In this document: positions 18,905 through 28,032 of the stretch, piece after piece
How the letters are laid out: each line of letters begins with the position of its first letter
Position numbering within the stretch: the first letter of the stretch is position 1
NCBI GenBank assembly: GCA_036925085.1
Contig: JAUPFP010000002.1
Coordinates: forward strand, 2,812,550-2,876,549
From: Brachycybe producta
Lineage: Eukaryota; Arthropoda; Diplopoda; Playtdesmida; Andrognathidae
Length of the DNA: 64,000 nucleotides
Reading direction: 5' to 3'
The notes under the pieces: model-generated
The model's database searches: none
Told to the model about the DNA's origin: nothing
The model's input: only the letters and a program-made list of their open reading frames with translations
Translations under genes and position numbers: made by a program

Positions 18905-21889
18905 CTAGTGGTCCGGCTCCAAGTGGCCTCCCTGGTCTCTGGGTCTGGGTTCTGCTTCCGTCGAAAGGATGGTCAAATCCTCCAACATCCGAAGTGGTAT
19001 GACTTGCGACTTTGGGATTGCTCCCAGTACGATTGACTCCATCAGGTCCAGCTGCTGGATGGCCAGGTGCGCATTTCCATCCTGTTCCTTCAAGCGATGA
19101 TGAACAATGTTCCGGTGGCCCCTGCCGCTAGGGATCAGTGTTGCCATCATCGATGAGATAACCGCCTCGAAGATCTGGCTGTGGGATTGCTCCCAAGGCT
19201 GTGGATAAACGAGATTAAGGGTGCTGGGTTCGGCGTTGTTATGGAGAACGACGGGCCAGTGGTCCAAAACTTGTACGACAACTGCGGTCCAGGGCCTGTC
19301 TTGCCTCGGACAAAGTCGATCCTCCTTGATTCCTTCGTCGCTGTTGAGAAAGCCTAAATAACGAAAGACATTTCTCCCCCAGCGACGCCCAAAAGAAACT
19401 AACCCATTTCGCAGCAGCCGAAATTGCCGTCGGTTGGACAGCTTCCCATCCGACATATTCAGTCGGTCCTTAGGCCATTGTTGAGGAGGTGGTGGTGGAG
19501 AGATCTTCGGGATCACTCCCGTGGCTGGTCCAGGCGTTGGTTGGCTTGGATGGCCGCGTTCCCCTGGGAAGATCTGGTCCCTATGCTGTTTCCTCCTCTC
19601 TGTAGCACCTTGTCCCTTCCTGCCCTGTCCAGGTATGTGGGGATGGCGAAACGGCTGGATTCTGGCCGTCTCGGATCTCCTTGGTGGGTCCCTTGACTCC
19701 TTCCTCGGTCTGGTTCTTCGTTCCTCTTGAGGCTGACTTTTGGCGACGTCTCCTTGGCGTCTCGGGTCCCTGGGCCTCTCAGCAACGAATTTCTCCCTGT
19801 TGAGCCGAGCGGGATTGCTCACCGCTGGCGGATGAGCTTCTCTCCTCGGTTCTACAACTTTAGAAGCGATGGAGACCCTCTCCATCGCCCCAGACAATTT
19901 TAAAGGCTTGTTAGGTTGGTGCACGTACCCTCTGACGATTGGTTGGTCCACCGTGACCCAGCTGTTTGAAGGGGAGACATCCCTTGGTGTTGTCCTCTTT
20001 GGTAGCGCTGTGCCAAACGCTGGCACTTTGTTCGGGGACCGTCCCCTAGCTGCCAGTTCCTTGTTTTGCCCATCGATCCAATTCTGCATCGCTTTTTTAT
20101 CGGCATTTTTTTCTCCTTTCGTCCGACCTCGACGATTTGAGCCACCAAGCTCTGCTGGAAGACATCCATCATGTAAACTCCCTGGTGGAGTATCCATCTC
20201 TTCCGGTAGCCTGGGAAACTGTAGAGTTGGGTCCCTGGCGGGCCCTTCGTAAACGATTTCCGGCTCTGGATTGCCGCTTCGACGCTGTTCGGGAGGTGAG
20301 TGCATTAACGGGACAAAATTAGTGGTCTCACCCTCTGGCGTCTTCCTTTTCTTCGTTTTCGAAGATCCTGCAGCTTTATCCTTTTTAGGCGACGATGGCA
20401 CGGCATTGCTGCCGGAAAGAATTCCTGCAGCGATGGTGTTTTCGTCGTCTTCCTCCCCAAAAAGCATCCTTAGCCAGTCCGGTGTCATCTCGCCGGTGTC
20501 CATCACTATCTCCAATTCGGATGCTTCTTCGGTCCCAGATGCTCCCTTATCCATGAGTCCAGCCATCCTCTTTTCGATTATTCCTTTTTTGGAAGTTGAC
20601 ACTTTTTGTTTTCCGATAAAATCAGAATCGCGACTATTCTTTGCAGAATCTGATTTGAAAGTGGCGTCCAAAATGGTGGCTGTCTTCTCACGTGATCCTG
20701 TGGGGCTTGCAAATTCAATTTCCGGCCGGAATTGGGAGGAGCTTCTATCCAAAAAGTTTCTTTCTCCTTTTTCTCCCACCAGGCGGCGCTCCGTATAGCG
20801 GCAAATTCGAATTTTAGCCTCTCCCTTGCACAATTTGGACGTTAATTCATCGTTTGATGAAGTTTTAACGCCAAATTGTTCCTTTTTAGGAGTCGATCGA
20901 GTTTTACCGTTCTCAATCGACATTCCTACCCGTGTTTGCACACGGGAGGCTGTAGATGTCTCTCCCTTAGAGATATTTTCGGCCTGCCCGCGTGTCTTTT
21001 TCCAGAATTCCTTTTTGGACACCCTGTCCGTAGTTTCCTTTCGTTTTTGATGACCATCCTGATCATCTTTAGTGCCACCCTGACACTTTTCTATTTTCAC
21101 ATCTTCCCTATAAAGATGCTCCTTTTCAGTTCCACCCTGGAACTTCTCGTTTCGAGGCGTCTCTTCCCTATGAAGATGTCCCTCTCCTTTTTCAGGAGCA
21201 GCTACTCCTAGCTTCACTGCGACCTGTTTCCCATTGGACTGCACCATGACATCCGCCTTAGATGTCTCGATGAGCCCACTTTGCAGTGGCACTGTTGGTT
21301 GGCATCCCCCATAGACGCTACAACTCCTGAGGCCAGTTGCAAAGTTCCCTTTTTGTCCCTTTACAGGAGCAGTTACTTCCTTTTTCACTAACTCCTGTTC
21401 CTTTGCAGGAGCAGCTACTTTCCTTTTCACTGACTCCTGTTCCCTGAAGGGCTTAGTTTCGACATTTTCCCTTAATGTCTCGACGGCCCCAATTTGCAGT
21501 GGTTTCTTGAGTTGACCTCCCCCATTGATGATACGACTTTCGATTCCAACTGCAATTTCCTTTTTCGATGCCAGTCTTGTTGAGGCTTCTTGTCTAGCTA
21601 CAGCTTGGCTTCCCTTTTGTTTCTTTGCAGCCGCCGTATGTCGGTCATTTTGGCACAGGTCTGTGGGTTCCCCTATAGATCCCTCCTGTCGAACCTCGAT
21701 GCACATAACGTGTGGTAGCTCGGAGACTTCCCTTTTTTGCCGAGTTGCAGCTTGGACTCCCTGATGACTCTCCAAGTTGACTTCGATTTTTCCGTTATCC
21801 TTTTCCGTAATCGTTTCAGTTTCGGGCGTCACTACTTTGGGGCTGAGTGGCGCCCTTAGAAGTTTAAAGCCTCTTCGGTCAGATTTTCC
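18905..21889 (-). CDS. Retrotransposon ORF2, unknown function, follows Gag in frame after TGA
   Basis: I do not recognise this protein. The frame is open for about 994 codons from the base after the Gag stop to the stop at 18907-18905. It has no ATG near its start; the first is over 40 codons beyond the GTG at 21832. Translation by stop-codon read-through from Gag is therefore more likely than independent initiation. Numbered from that GTG, residues 1-450 are Lys/Glu/Gly-rich with two similar segments of about 50 residues (around 100-150 and 168-216; PLQIGAVET / PLQSGLIET, then KVAAP / GVAAP). Residues 450-780 are Pro/Arg-rich and probably disordered, ending in a PPPPPQQW stretch. Residues about 790-960 look globular (FRYLGFLNSDEG, WTAVVVQVLDHWPVV, HLAIQQLDLMESIVLGAIP). 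No YxDD, DTGA-type protease, RNase H or DDE integrase pattern is seen. Confidence 0.75.
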   Translation of the reverse strand, partial: GKSDRRGFKLLRAPLSPKVVTPETETITEKDNGKIEVNLESHQGVQAATRQKREVSELPHVMCIEVRQEGSIGEPTDLCQNDRHTAAAKKQKGSQAVARQEASTRLASKKEIAVGIESRIINGGGQLKKPLQIGAVETLRENVETKPFREQESVKRKVAAPAKEQELVKKEVTAPVKGQKGNFATGLRSCSVYGGCQPTVPLQSGLIETSKADVMVQSNGKQVAVKLGVAAPEKGEGHLHREETPRNEKFQGGTEKEHLYREDVKIEKCQGGTKDDQDGHQKRKETTDRVSKKEFWKKTRGQAENISKGETSTASRVQTRVGMSIENGKTRSTPKKEQFGVKTSSNDELTSKLCKGEAKIRICRYTERRLVGEKGERNFLDRSSSQFRPEIEFASPTGSREKTATILDATFKSDSAKNSRDSDFIGKQKVSTSKKGIIEKRMAGLMDKGASGTEEASELEIVMDTGEMTPDWLRMLFGEEDDENTIAAGILSGSNAVPSSPKKDKAAGSSKTKKRKTPEGETTNFVPLMHSPPEQRRSGNPEPEIVYEGPARDPTLQFPRLPEEMDTPPGSLHDGCLPAELGGSNRRGRTKGEKNADKKAMQNWIDGQNKELAARGRSPNKVPAFGTALPKRTTPRDVSPSNSWVTVDQPIVRGYVHQPNKPLKLSGAMERVSIASKVVEPRREAHPPAVSNPARLNREKFVAERPRDPRRQGDVAKSQPQEERRTRPRKESRDPPRRSETARIQPFRHPHIPGQGRKGQGATERRKQHRDQIFPGERGHPSQPTPGPATGVIPKISPPPPPQQWPKDRLNMSDGKLSNRRQFRLLRNGLVSFGRRWGRNVFRYLGFLNSDEGIKEDRLCPRQDRPWTAVVVQVLDHWPVVLHNNAEPSTLNLVYPQPWEQSHSQIFEAVISSMMATLIPSGRGHRNIVHHRLKEQDGNAHLAIQQLDLMESIVLGAIPKSQVIPLRMLEDLTILSTEAEPRPRDQGGHLEPDH

Positions 21890-23278
21890 TCATGAAAATA
21901 GTGTCACTCCATTGATGTCGACAGGCACCATTCTCATACCATTCGGCAGGACGTGAGTTTCGTAAACTTCGACAGTATTTGAAAATTGCGTCGCCGTCGT
22001 TACCAACGGTTCGTCGACTCTGTTTACAGGTGTCGGTGTAGCCGCAGCAACGCTCCTTCCTTGTTCCGGTTTTGATTTTGCAGGATTTGGGCAGTCACGA
22101 CCCATGTGGCCCGCCTCCCAACATCGGTAGCAGACGAGTGGCCCCTGATTTTTGTTCCAAGAAGTTCTCTGCCTGTTTTGATGTTCCTTTTTTGTCTGTT
22201 TCGGTTCTTGGTTGTCAGCCTTTTCAGGCGGATTCGACGTTGTGTCTTGTCCGCTTGATACCTTTGGTTGACTCTGTTGATTTGCTCGATTCGGCTGGCT
22301 TGTGCCCGCTTTGGTTGTAGTTCCAGCCGATGTTTTGTAAATCAACTCCCTTTCATCAACGAGTTCACCTTCAGTTTGAGTGGTGAAGCGAATGAACTCG
22401 TGATACCGATCCTTTGGCGCCCCATACAGATGTTTTCGAAGTGCTGGTAGCAGACTTTTTCGGAGCGTAGCTATCAGCAAAGATTCATCATCATTTGGGT
22501 GAATCCTCCGATACATTTCCGCATATTTCTCAGCATAGACCCTGAAAGTTTCGTGGTCTTGCTGACGCCTCTCAATCAACTCTCGATTCATGCGGACTTT
22601 TTGGTCCGGTAGGAGGAATTCGGCTATGATTCCCTCCTTCATAATCGACCAGGTGATTTCTTGTCCCTCGTAAGCAGAGCGGAAGTGTGCAAGCCATTTT
22701 ATTGCACGCTTCCATAAGAGCCCTGTGAAGTGTCTGCATCGCTGCAGGGAAGTCCAGTCATGTGCAGTAGCGATGTCCTCGAATTCTTCCACGTAGAGAA
22801 GGATGTTCTCGTCGCCTTCGTACTTCGGAAATCCCTGCAGAGGATGTAACGAATTCCTCTCAGAGTACGGCGTTGGTCCCAGGTCCGGTGTCCATTTGGT
22901 AGTTTCATCCGGACCGGGCTTTCGCCCGGGTTCGATCGACTCCAATTCCGTATTGATCGAGCCCTCTCTCTTCTCGCTTCGTTCGTCGCCCAAAATTTGA
23001 CGAACCAATTCATCTTGTTTTTCCTTTGACAGTTTACCAATGATGTCGGCAATGGCGGCGTGTTCTGGCGTCTTGCTCCCATCAATGGACTGCACCTCAG
23101 GCTTGACAGCAACAGGAGTTGGTGGAAGTACTTCGGTTTCCTCCTTGGCCTCCTCCAGTTGAGTACGTTGCCTCTTCACGATCCTCTTCAACGCAGCAGT
23201 TTTCTTCTTTCGACGTCGTTCCTCCCTCAGTCTCTCGAGGTCCCTCAGATCTTTGAGTAGCTTCTGAAGACTGGTCAT
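21890..23278 (-). CDS. gag: Ty3/gypsy-type Gag polyprotein
   Basis: This 462-residue structural protein would assemble the retrotransposon particle and package its RNA. Residues 1-50 form a charged helix (LRDLERLREERRRKKK). About 150-320 match the Retrotrans_gag capsid-type region: YVEEFEDIATAHDW, AIKWLAHF, then ETFRVYAEKYAEMYRRIHP and ATLRKSLLPALRKHL. A Gln/Pro/Lys-rich linker leads to a single CCHC knuckle near residue 382 (CYRCWEAGHMGRDC). The last residues, VPVDINGVTLFS, resemble the first strand of a retroviral-type protease, but the catalytic Asp-Thr-Gly never follows; a TGA ends the frame. The start is the first ATG after the primer site, 79 bp inside the 5' LTR. Confidence 0.9.
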   Translation of the reverse strand: MTSLQKLLKDLRDLERLREERRRKKKTAALKRIVKRQRTQLEEAKEETEVLPPTPVAVKPEVQSIDGSKTPEHAAIADIIGKLSKEKQDELVRQILGDERSEKREGSINTELESIEPGRKPGPDETTKWTPDLGPTPYSERNSLHPLQGFPKYEGDENILLYVEEFEDIATAHDWTSLQRCRHFTGLLWKRAIKWLAHFRSAYEGQEITWSIMKEGIIAEFLLPDQKVRMNRELIERRQQDHETFRVYAEKYAEMYRRIHPNDDESLLIATLRKSLLPALRKHLYGAPKDRYHEFIRFTTQTEGELVDERELIYKTSAGTTTKAGTSQPNRANQQSQPKVSSGQDTTSNPPEKADNQEPKQTKKEHQNRQRTSWNKNQGPLVCYRCWEAGHMGRDCPNPAKSKPEQGRSVAAATPTPVNRVDEPLVTTATQFSNTVEVYETHVLPNGMRMVPVDINGVTLFS

Positions 23279-23356
23279 TTCTGACGTCGATGATTCTCTG
23301 CTGCGTGTTTTTCAACATGATTTTTGTAGCTTACGGAGTAACAAGTTGTTCAACTA

Positions 23357-23372
23357 CCCCGCACCTCCACCA
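23357..23372 (-). promoter_or_regulatory. Primer-binding site, tRNA-Ala-like
   Basis: Four bases inside the 5' LTR, the element strand reads TGGTGGAGGTGCGGGG. This complements a tRNA 3' end GCACCTCCA plus CCA, which fits an alanine tRNA acceptor stem. The tRNA identity is inferred from memory of animal tRNA-Ala ends. Confidence 0.6.
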
Positions 23373-23376
23373 AATT

Positions 23377-24239
23377 TGTAACGAACCACCTTGTGGTGGA
23401 TAAAATATACCAAAAAGCGGTTGGCTAAGCCGCTTATTTTATCCTGGTTCGGGAGGAAGGGAACAAATTAATCCCTTTTCCTACTCCTCACAAGTTCTTC
23501 CTTGTTGAACTTTTACAGTAAAATGGATCTTTTAGCTGTCTGCTACCCCTCGGACTTTCGCCCGTTAAAAGCTAGTTGATCGTGTTGTCCCTTGAAGTTG
23601 CATCTAGAAGTGTTGATCCGGGTTTTCACCCGGATTGATAATTCGAGATGAAGATGATTTTAGAACTTTCGTTCTCTCCATTAAGTATAAAAAAATATGA
23701 CTTGGCAATTTTAAAGCATAACATTCGTTTATTTACAGTTCTATTCCTTGAGGTCTATCCCAAATTGGGCATAGATTCTCTATTTACAGAATGCTTGATT
23801 TACATCAAAATACACGGCCTTTTATACCCAAAAAGAGGATACTGAGAACCATTTCTCAGTATTCTCTGATTGGGTAGAATCAAAATGAAAAACCAAACTG
23901 GCCAATCAATTTGATTGACCAGTGGTCACCAAAATATAGGAAGATGATTCATCCTATTAAAAAGACAATTTTCCAAGAAAAATACAACCCCATTGACTTA
24001 ATGCTACTGCTTATCAGCATGATCTTTTTGTATTAAGAGGTGGGACTGGGAGAGAAAGAGACCCAAGACCCAAGAGGTGACCCAAGACAGGATATTGGCG
24101 TTGTCAGCTGAGAGAACTAGTTCAATCCTCTGTACATCAGTACAGAGGGTTGACAAAGTTCTAGACCAATATAAAAACAAAAACAAACTATCCACAAAAA
24201 ACTAAGTGAGCCAGGAGCGCTCCTGGACTGATCGTTTCA
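23377..24239 (-). repeat. 5' LTR of the gag/ORF2 retrotransposon
   Basis: 863 bp, essentially the same as 17315-18177 with scattered substitutions (for example AGGGGTGGG versus AGAGGTGGG). The promoter TATAAAAGG is at 23826-23818 on the - strand. TG...CA termini are intact and ATAG follows at 24240. Confidence 0.92.
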
Positions 24240-25502
24240 ATAGAATAATCAAGGGGGATTGAAAATTGAAAAATAACAAAACCGCGAACAACAATAAAAA
24301 AAAAACACAAATAAATGGGGAGAAAAAAATCATGTTTATTGAACTTGTACTTATAAGAAGAAAAAAATTCCATCAACTTGATTTGAGTCGATTCATTCAA
24401 TTAATCGAAAGGTGTCGAATCGATTCAATTAATCGATTAATTAGAACTAAAAAAAATCGATTTTCCGATTAATATAATCGGAATCGGGCATCCGTCGGTT
24501 GCACAGGCAAGTGTGCCCAGCACTAAAATTTTATTGGCTCCGCCCTTTTATGAGCGTCAGACCAAATATCAACCAATTAGAAATTGAAAAGGGCGGGACA
24601 TGTGACATCAGACCAAGTAACAAACCAATTAGATATTGATGACGCTCATAAAAGGGCGTAGCCAATAAAAGTTTTAGTGCTGGGCACACTTGCCTGTCTT
24701 TAGTTGCAGACACTGCCACTGCCAGACGGTAGTGTGTATATAAGTGAAGTGTAGTTGCAATGCAAGTGAACGTGTTTCTCGTATATTCCCAAGTGCTAAT
24801 TAGTAGGAAAAAAAAAAGATTTGCAAGCGATGATATTTGGGCTAAATTTAAAGTTGCATCATCAGCTTGGTGAGAAATTATTGCATCTGCCATCTGTAGA
24901 TTAATTATGAATTCAATGATGAAGTCGACTACTATGAATTCTGTTGTTGTTGCTGCAAGTGATGTGTTTGTGGCGGCGAGGATAAATTCATCCTAAGAAC
25001 AAACAATTGCTTTTTTTTTGTTGTTTTTTAATCCAAATCTTGGTATTAATGCTCAAATTTCGGCTCAATGAATGTGCTGGGTGCTGCTGCTAATAAGAAA
25101 CAATGCCCAAAAGTGGGACAAGAAAAGAATTTCTACTTGGATTCCGCCTTTTATTACGAATATCTCCTTAGATGACCACATTTTTTCTTTTGTTTTTGTT
25201 TCTATTTTACAGTGAAATTAGTCTGGTTTACAATGGAAATCTGAATCATGTCACATTCGTATTAATTGTGACTATTATCGCAGACATCAAATAACCCGAC
25301 GATTTTATTTGTTGAAAACATTTGATTCTTGTTGCTTTTTTTTAATTTTCACTTTAACACAATGTTGCCTTTTTTATTTTTAAAGAAGAATCGACGCGAT
25401 GATGTATTTTGTGTGTGAAATTCAATGACCAAGAGGGCCCTACGTTTATAGATGTAATTTTTTTTTATGATTAGGAAAGAAAAAGGACAACACACGTAAA
25501 AA
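24240..25502 (+). promoter_or_regulatory. Upstream region of convertase gene; candidate TATA at 24737
   Basis: After the retrotransposon there is an ATCGATT-rich patch (24360-24480) and a MITE (24503-24697). TATATAAGTGAAGTGTAG follows at 24737-24754, about 770 bp before the first coding ATG and correctly oriented. The same block exists at 12565, so it may be transposon-derived. No CpG island or initiator can be assigned, and a non-coding first exon could lie anywhere here. Confidence 0.3.
24503..24697. mobile_element. Mutator-like palindromic MITE (GTGCCCAGC subfamily)
   Basis: The ends are ACAGGCAAGTGTGCCCAGC and its reverse complement, with an inner ATTGGCTCCGCCCTTTTATG block. The flanks show no perfect 9-bp duplication. 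Relatives lie at 26572, 27032, 37786 and 46272. Confidence 0.75.
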
Positions 25503-25703
25503 ATGTCTGAAGTGCAATATTATACAGTAATTAGTCGCGTTTTTTTAGTAATAATTCCGTTTTGTGCTGTTTTTGCGAATATAATTTCATCTAAGAATAA
25601 TAATGAGAAAATATTCATGAACCAGTTTGCTGTTCTTGTAAATGGCGATTATAAAACTGCTGATGAAATTGCTGAAAAACACGGATTTGTCAACTTAGGA
25701 CAG
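25503..25703 (+). CDS. Proprotein convertase (furin/PC1/PC5-type), coding exon 1
   Basis: Proprotein convertases are Ca2+-dependent subtilisin/kexin-like serine proteases of the secretory pathway that cut precursors after basic residues. This 67-codon exon supplies an ATG, a hydrophobic signal-like stretch (FLVIIPFCAVFANIISS, about residues 14-30) and the prodomain start NQFAVLVNGDYKTADEIAEK followed by HGFVNLGQ. That corresponds to the conserved start of furin-family prodomains, including the HGF-NLGQ element. The donor is CAG|GTAAGA in phase 0, immediately followed by a (GA)n run at 25706-25732. Whether the gene is furin, PC1 or PC5 cannot be settled from the five exons present; residues in later exons favour PC1 or PC5. 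Confidence 0.9.
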
Positions 25704-25967
25704 GTAAGAGAGAGAGAGAGAGAGAGAGAGAGACCTACTTTTTAATTATTTTGTTGAAGTTGATCGAAAAGGGGTAGAAGGTGGGTAGATCGTAAACGGA
25801 GCGGACGGCTGGGGAACATTATTTTATTTCTAGACCTCCCCGCTTCCCCCCCCCCCCGCATGAAAATGCATAAATACCGGTACGTAACATCTCTCATCTT
25901 TCATCCTCATTTTAAATACAACGGAGAAAATTGTCTCGAATGGGTCACTTCGCACCTCGACTGGGTC

Positions 25968-26325
25968 AGGATAAAAAGGTCAACGAATGATCGGGATAAA
26001 CATTGTGGGTAACTCTAAAACCCGACACAGAATGCATATGGAATTGGATGAACACTATATTAATATGGATGAGCACGCATTTTAAAGGGATGAACTGAGA
26101 GAAATAAAAGGATGAACATACTTTAAATGGATGAAACATGGTTTTATCGGAGATGAACCATGTTCATCCTCATAAAACCATGTTCATCCCTTCAAAGTTT
26201 GTGTTCATCGATCCATATTAATATAGTGTTCATCCATTTCTATGTGTTTTCTGTGTCGAGTTTTAAAGTTACCCCCAATGTTCATCCCGTTCATTCGTTG
26301 ATCTTTGTACCCTGACCAAGTGCTG
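25968..26325. mobile_element. Palindromic foldback element in convertase intron 1
   Basis: Arms of about 175 bp: GTCAACGAATGATCGGGAT and ATTGTGGGTAACTCTAAAAC at left are mirrored by TTTTAAAGTTACCCCCAATG and ATCCCGTTCATTCGTTGA at right. ATGGATGAACA phrases fill the centre. A related, more diverged unit lies at 50415-50710. Confidence 0.7.
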
Positions 26326-26571
26326 TTTAGCCAGCAGCGCGGGGGCTCCTGAAAGGGCGGGGCCGAAGATGGTTGCATCGCTCGCCTTGCCCTAACGCCG
26401 CTCTAGAGTAAACTTGTATTAAAATTTTCTTCTTGTAACAAAAATGATTTCATTTACTTGTATTTTTATGATTATTTTCTTCTATAGTAAGTAAGATTTA
26501 CTCTTTATTATTTTCTTCTGTACAGAGTCGACATCTCGAGATTTTTTTAAAAATAATCTCGCGACTTTATG

Positions 26572-26767
26572 ACAGACATTTGTGCCCAGCAATAGAATTT
26601 CTTTTGCTCCGCCCTTTTATGACGTCAAACCAAGTAACAAACCAATTAGAAACTGAAAAGGAGTGGAGCATGTGACATCAGACCAAGTAACAAACCAATT
26701 AGAAATTAATGACGTTCATAAAAGGGCGGCGCAAAGGAAATTCTAATGCTGGCCACTATATGCCTGT
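26572..26767. mobile_element. Mutator-like palindromic MITE
   Basis: ACAGACATTTGTGCCCAGC at left and GCTGGCCACTATATGCCTGT at right, with inner CTCCGCCCTTTTATGACGTC. The flanking 9-mers GACTTTATG and GACTTTTAA are similar but not identical. Confidence 0.75.
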
Positions 26768-27022
26768 GACTTTTAATCTTGTATTCGGCCATGTTAATTA
26801 TGCCATGTTTCGCGCACCATACTCTGATAATTAAATTATTGCAAGCACCCTGTTGTAGAAGCAATAATTTAATTATTGGAGTTTTGTGCATGGCATGACT
26901 AACAGGACCGAATAAAAGAGATTTAAAGTCGACATGTCGAGATTTAAAAAAAATCGTATATGTCCTTGACAGGGCTCCGTAAGTTTTTTTTTTCTGTATA
27001 TCTTTTTATTCCGTGCCTTTGC
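26768..27022. repeat. Foldback with TAATTAAATTATTGCAAGC arms
   Basis: TGATAATTAAATTATTGCAA and TTGTAGAAGCAATAATTTAATTATT form a hairpin, followed by AGTCGACATGTCGAGATT and CTTGACAGGGCTCCGTAA. The same parts recur at 48635-48700, 49085-49145, 50345-50400 and 53640-53860, so this is a dispersed foldback family. Confidence 0.5.
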
Positions 27023-27031
27023 AATGTGGAC

Positions 27032-27159
27032 ACAGGCATTTGTGCCCAGCATTAGAATTTTCTTTTGCTGCGCCCTTTTATAACAAACCAATTAGAAATT
27101 GATGATGTTCATAAAAGAGCGGAGCAAAAGAAATTCTAATGCTGGGCACAATTGCCTGT
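27032..27159. mobile_element. Short Mutator-like MITE with near-perfect 9-bp TSD
   Basis: This 128-bp element has ends ACAGGCATTTGTGCCCAGC and GCTGGGCACAATTGCCTGT. The duplications AATGTGGAC (27023-27031) and AGTGTGGAC (27160-27168) match at 8 of 9 positions. Confidence 0.8.
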
Positions 27160-27169
27160 AGTGTGGACA

Positions 27170-27557
27170 GTCAAGTACCCCAATACCCCATCTCAATGGC
27201 ATATCTTCGACAGCATCAGTGGTTCCCCATCAAGCAGGCCTACTGACGGGCAGACTGTTACAGTTTCTTACCGGACATGGTTCTTTCCAGACGTACCGCT
27301 GTCGATTCCAAATCTCACATGAATTGGATTGTGCCTGTGGTGGAGGTGTTAGTGAAACATTAGATCATATTCTGTATGACTGTGGAATGGCGAATAGGGT
27401 TATGGCAAGACATGCACTTTCCAGGTTCATCACGTGTAATGGATACCACTGGCCATTTGAAAAAGATGTTCCACATAAACAGCACCTCAAAGAAGCCCTT
27501 GTGGGCTTTGCAGCAGTAGCGGTTTTTGGGAGCAACTCATTTGGCGCTCGGACCTAA
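27170..27557 (+). pseudogene. 3' fragment of a LINE reverse-transcriptase ORF
   Basis: The frame from 27219 encodes LLQFLTGHGSFQTYRCRFQ, then CACGGGVSETLDHILYDCG. That is the LTGHG...C-x-C...H-x4-C arrangement found after the RT/RNase H region of I/R1/Outcast-like LINEs. A stop just upstream and the absence of RT motifs show a 5'-truncated remnant. It ends at TAA 27555-27557. Confidence 0.65.
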
Positions 27558-28032
27558 TAGAAAAAACTGAAAACTTTTCATGTGAGGCCTAAAGCCTATC
27601 GGTGGGTGGGCCTGAAATTTTTAACTAAGTCAAGTATTCTGCTCCGTTCGTTAATTGTGGACAAGGCATTAATTAAAAACTAGAACTTTTTTTAGGTAAA
27701 AGTTACAAATTATAGTCGGTTAAGCATCGTCTGCTTAAAGCTGGGTCGTTTTCATACTGAAATCAAAAGCTTATTTTAAACATAAAATAATCAGAATGAA
27801 ATTACCCTCAAGTGATTTCAAGTATTTCTTAATTTTGCTTCTAATAAACAAAATAAACAAAGTTAGTGGGACGTTTACACTTTACAACCACCGTAAAAGA
27901 TTTCAGGTTTTTTCTTAAAGTTGTTTTGAAAATGCAGAGTATTCTAATGACTGTTTTGATGTGAAAATTCCTTGTAATAATAATTGTCGTATTATTATTT
28001 TTTTGTTCAAAATTTCTCATGCGAAAATCAGG

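Larger units (their letters stand above)
17315..24239 (-). mobile_element. LTR retrotransposon with gag but no pol, 6.9 kb
   Basis: The element lies on the - strand between ATAG duplications (17311-17314; 24240-24243). Order in its own sense: 5' LTR (23377-24239), tRNA-type primer site (23357-23372), Gag (23278-21890), one in-frame TGA, an open frame of about 994 codons (21889-18905), about 720 bp of AT-rich non-coding sequence, a run of seven G, then the 3' LTR (18177-17315). Both LTRs are exactly 863 bp and differ at roughly ten positions by eye, implying recent insertion. No reverse transcriptase, RNase H or integrase motif exists in any frame, so mobilisation would need a partner element. 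Related LTRs occur at 7120, 9590 and 15354. Confidence 0.9.

Noticed and set aside
20271-21211. + strand ORFs of 74-175 residues opposite ORF2
   Set aside because: They are antisense shadows of the long retrotransposon frame, without homology.
18905-21889. Whether ORF2 is a diverged Pol
   Set aside because: No YxDD/FxDD box, no LPQG-type RT motif, no HHCC or DDE integrase pattern and no protease DTGA appear in this or other frames; the isolated MDTGEM string lacks protease context.
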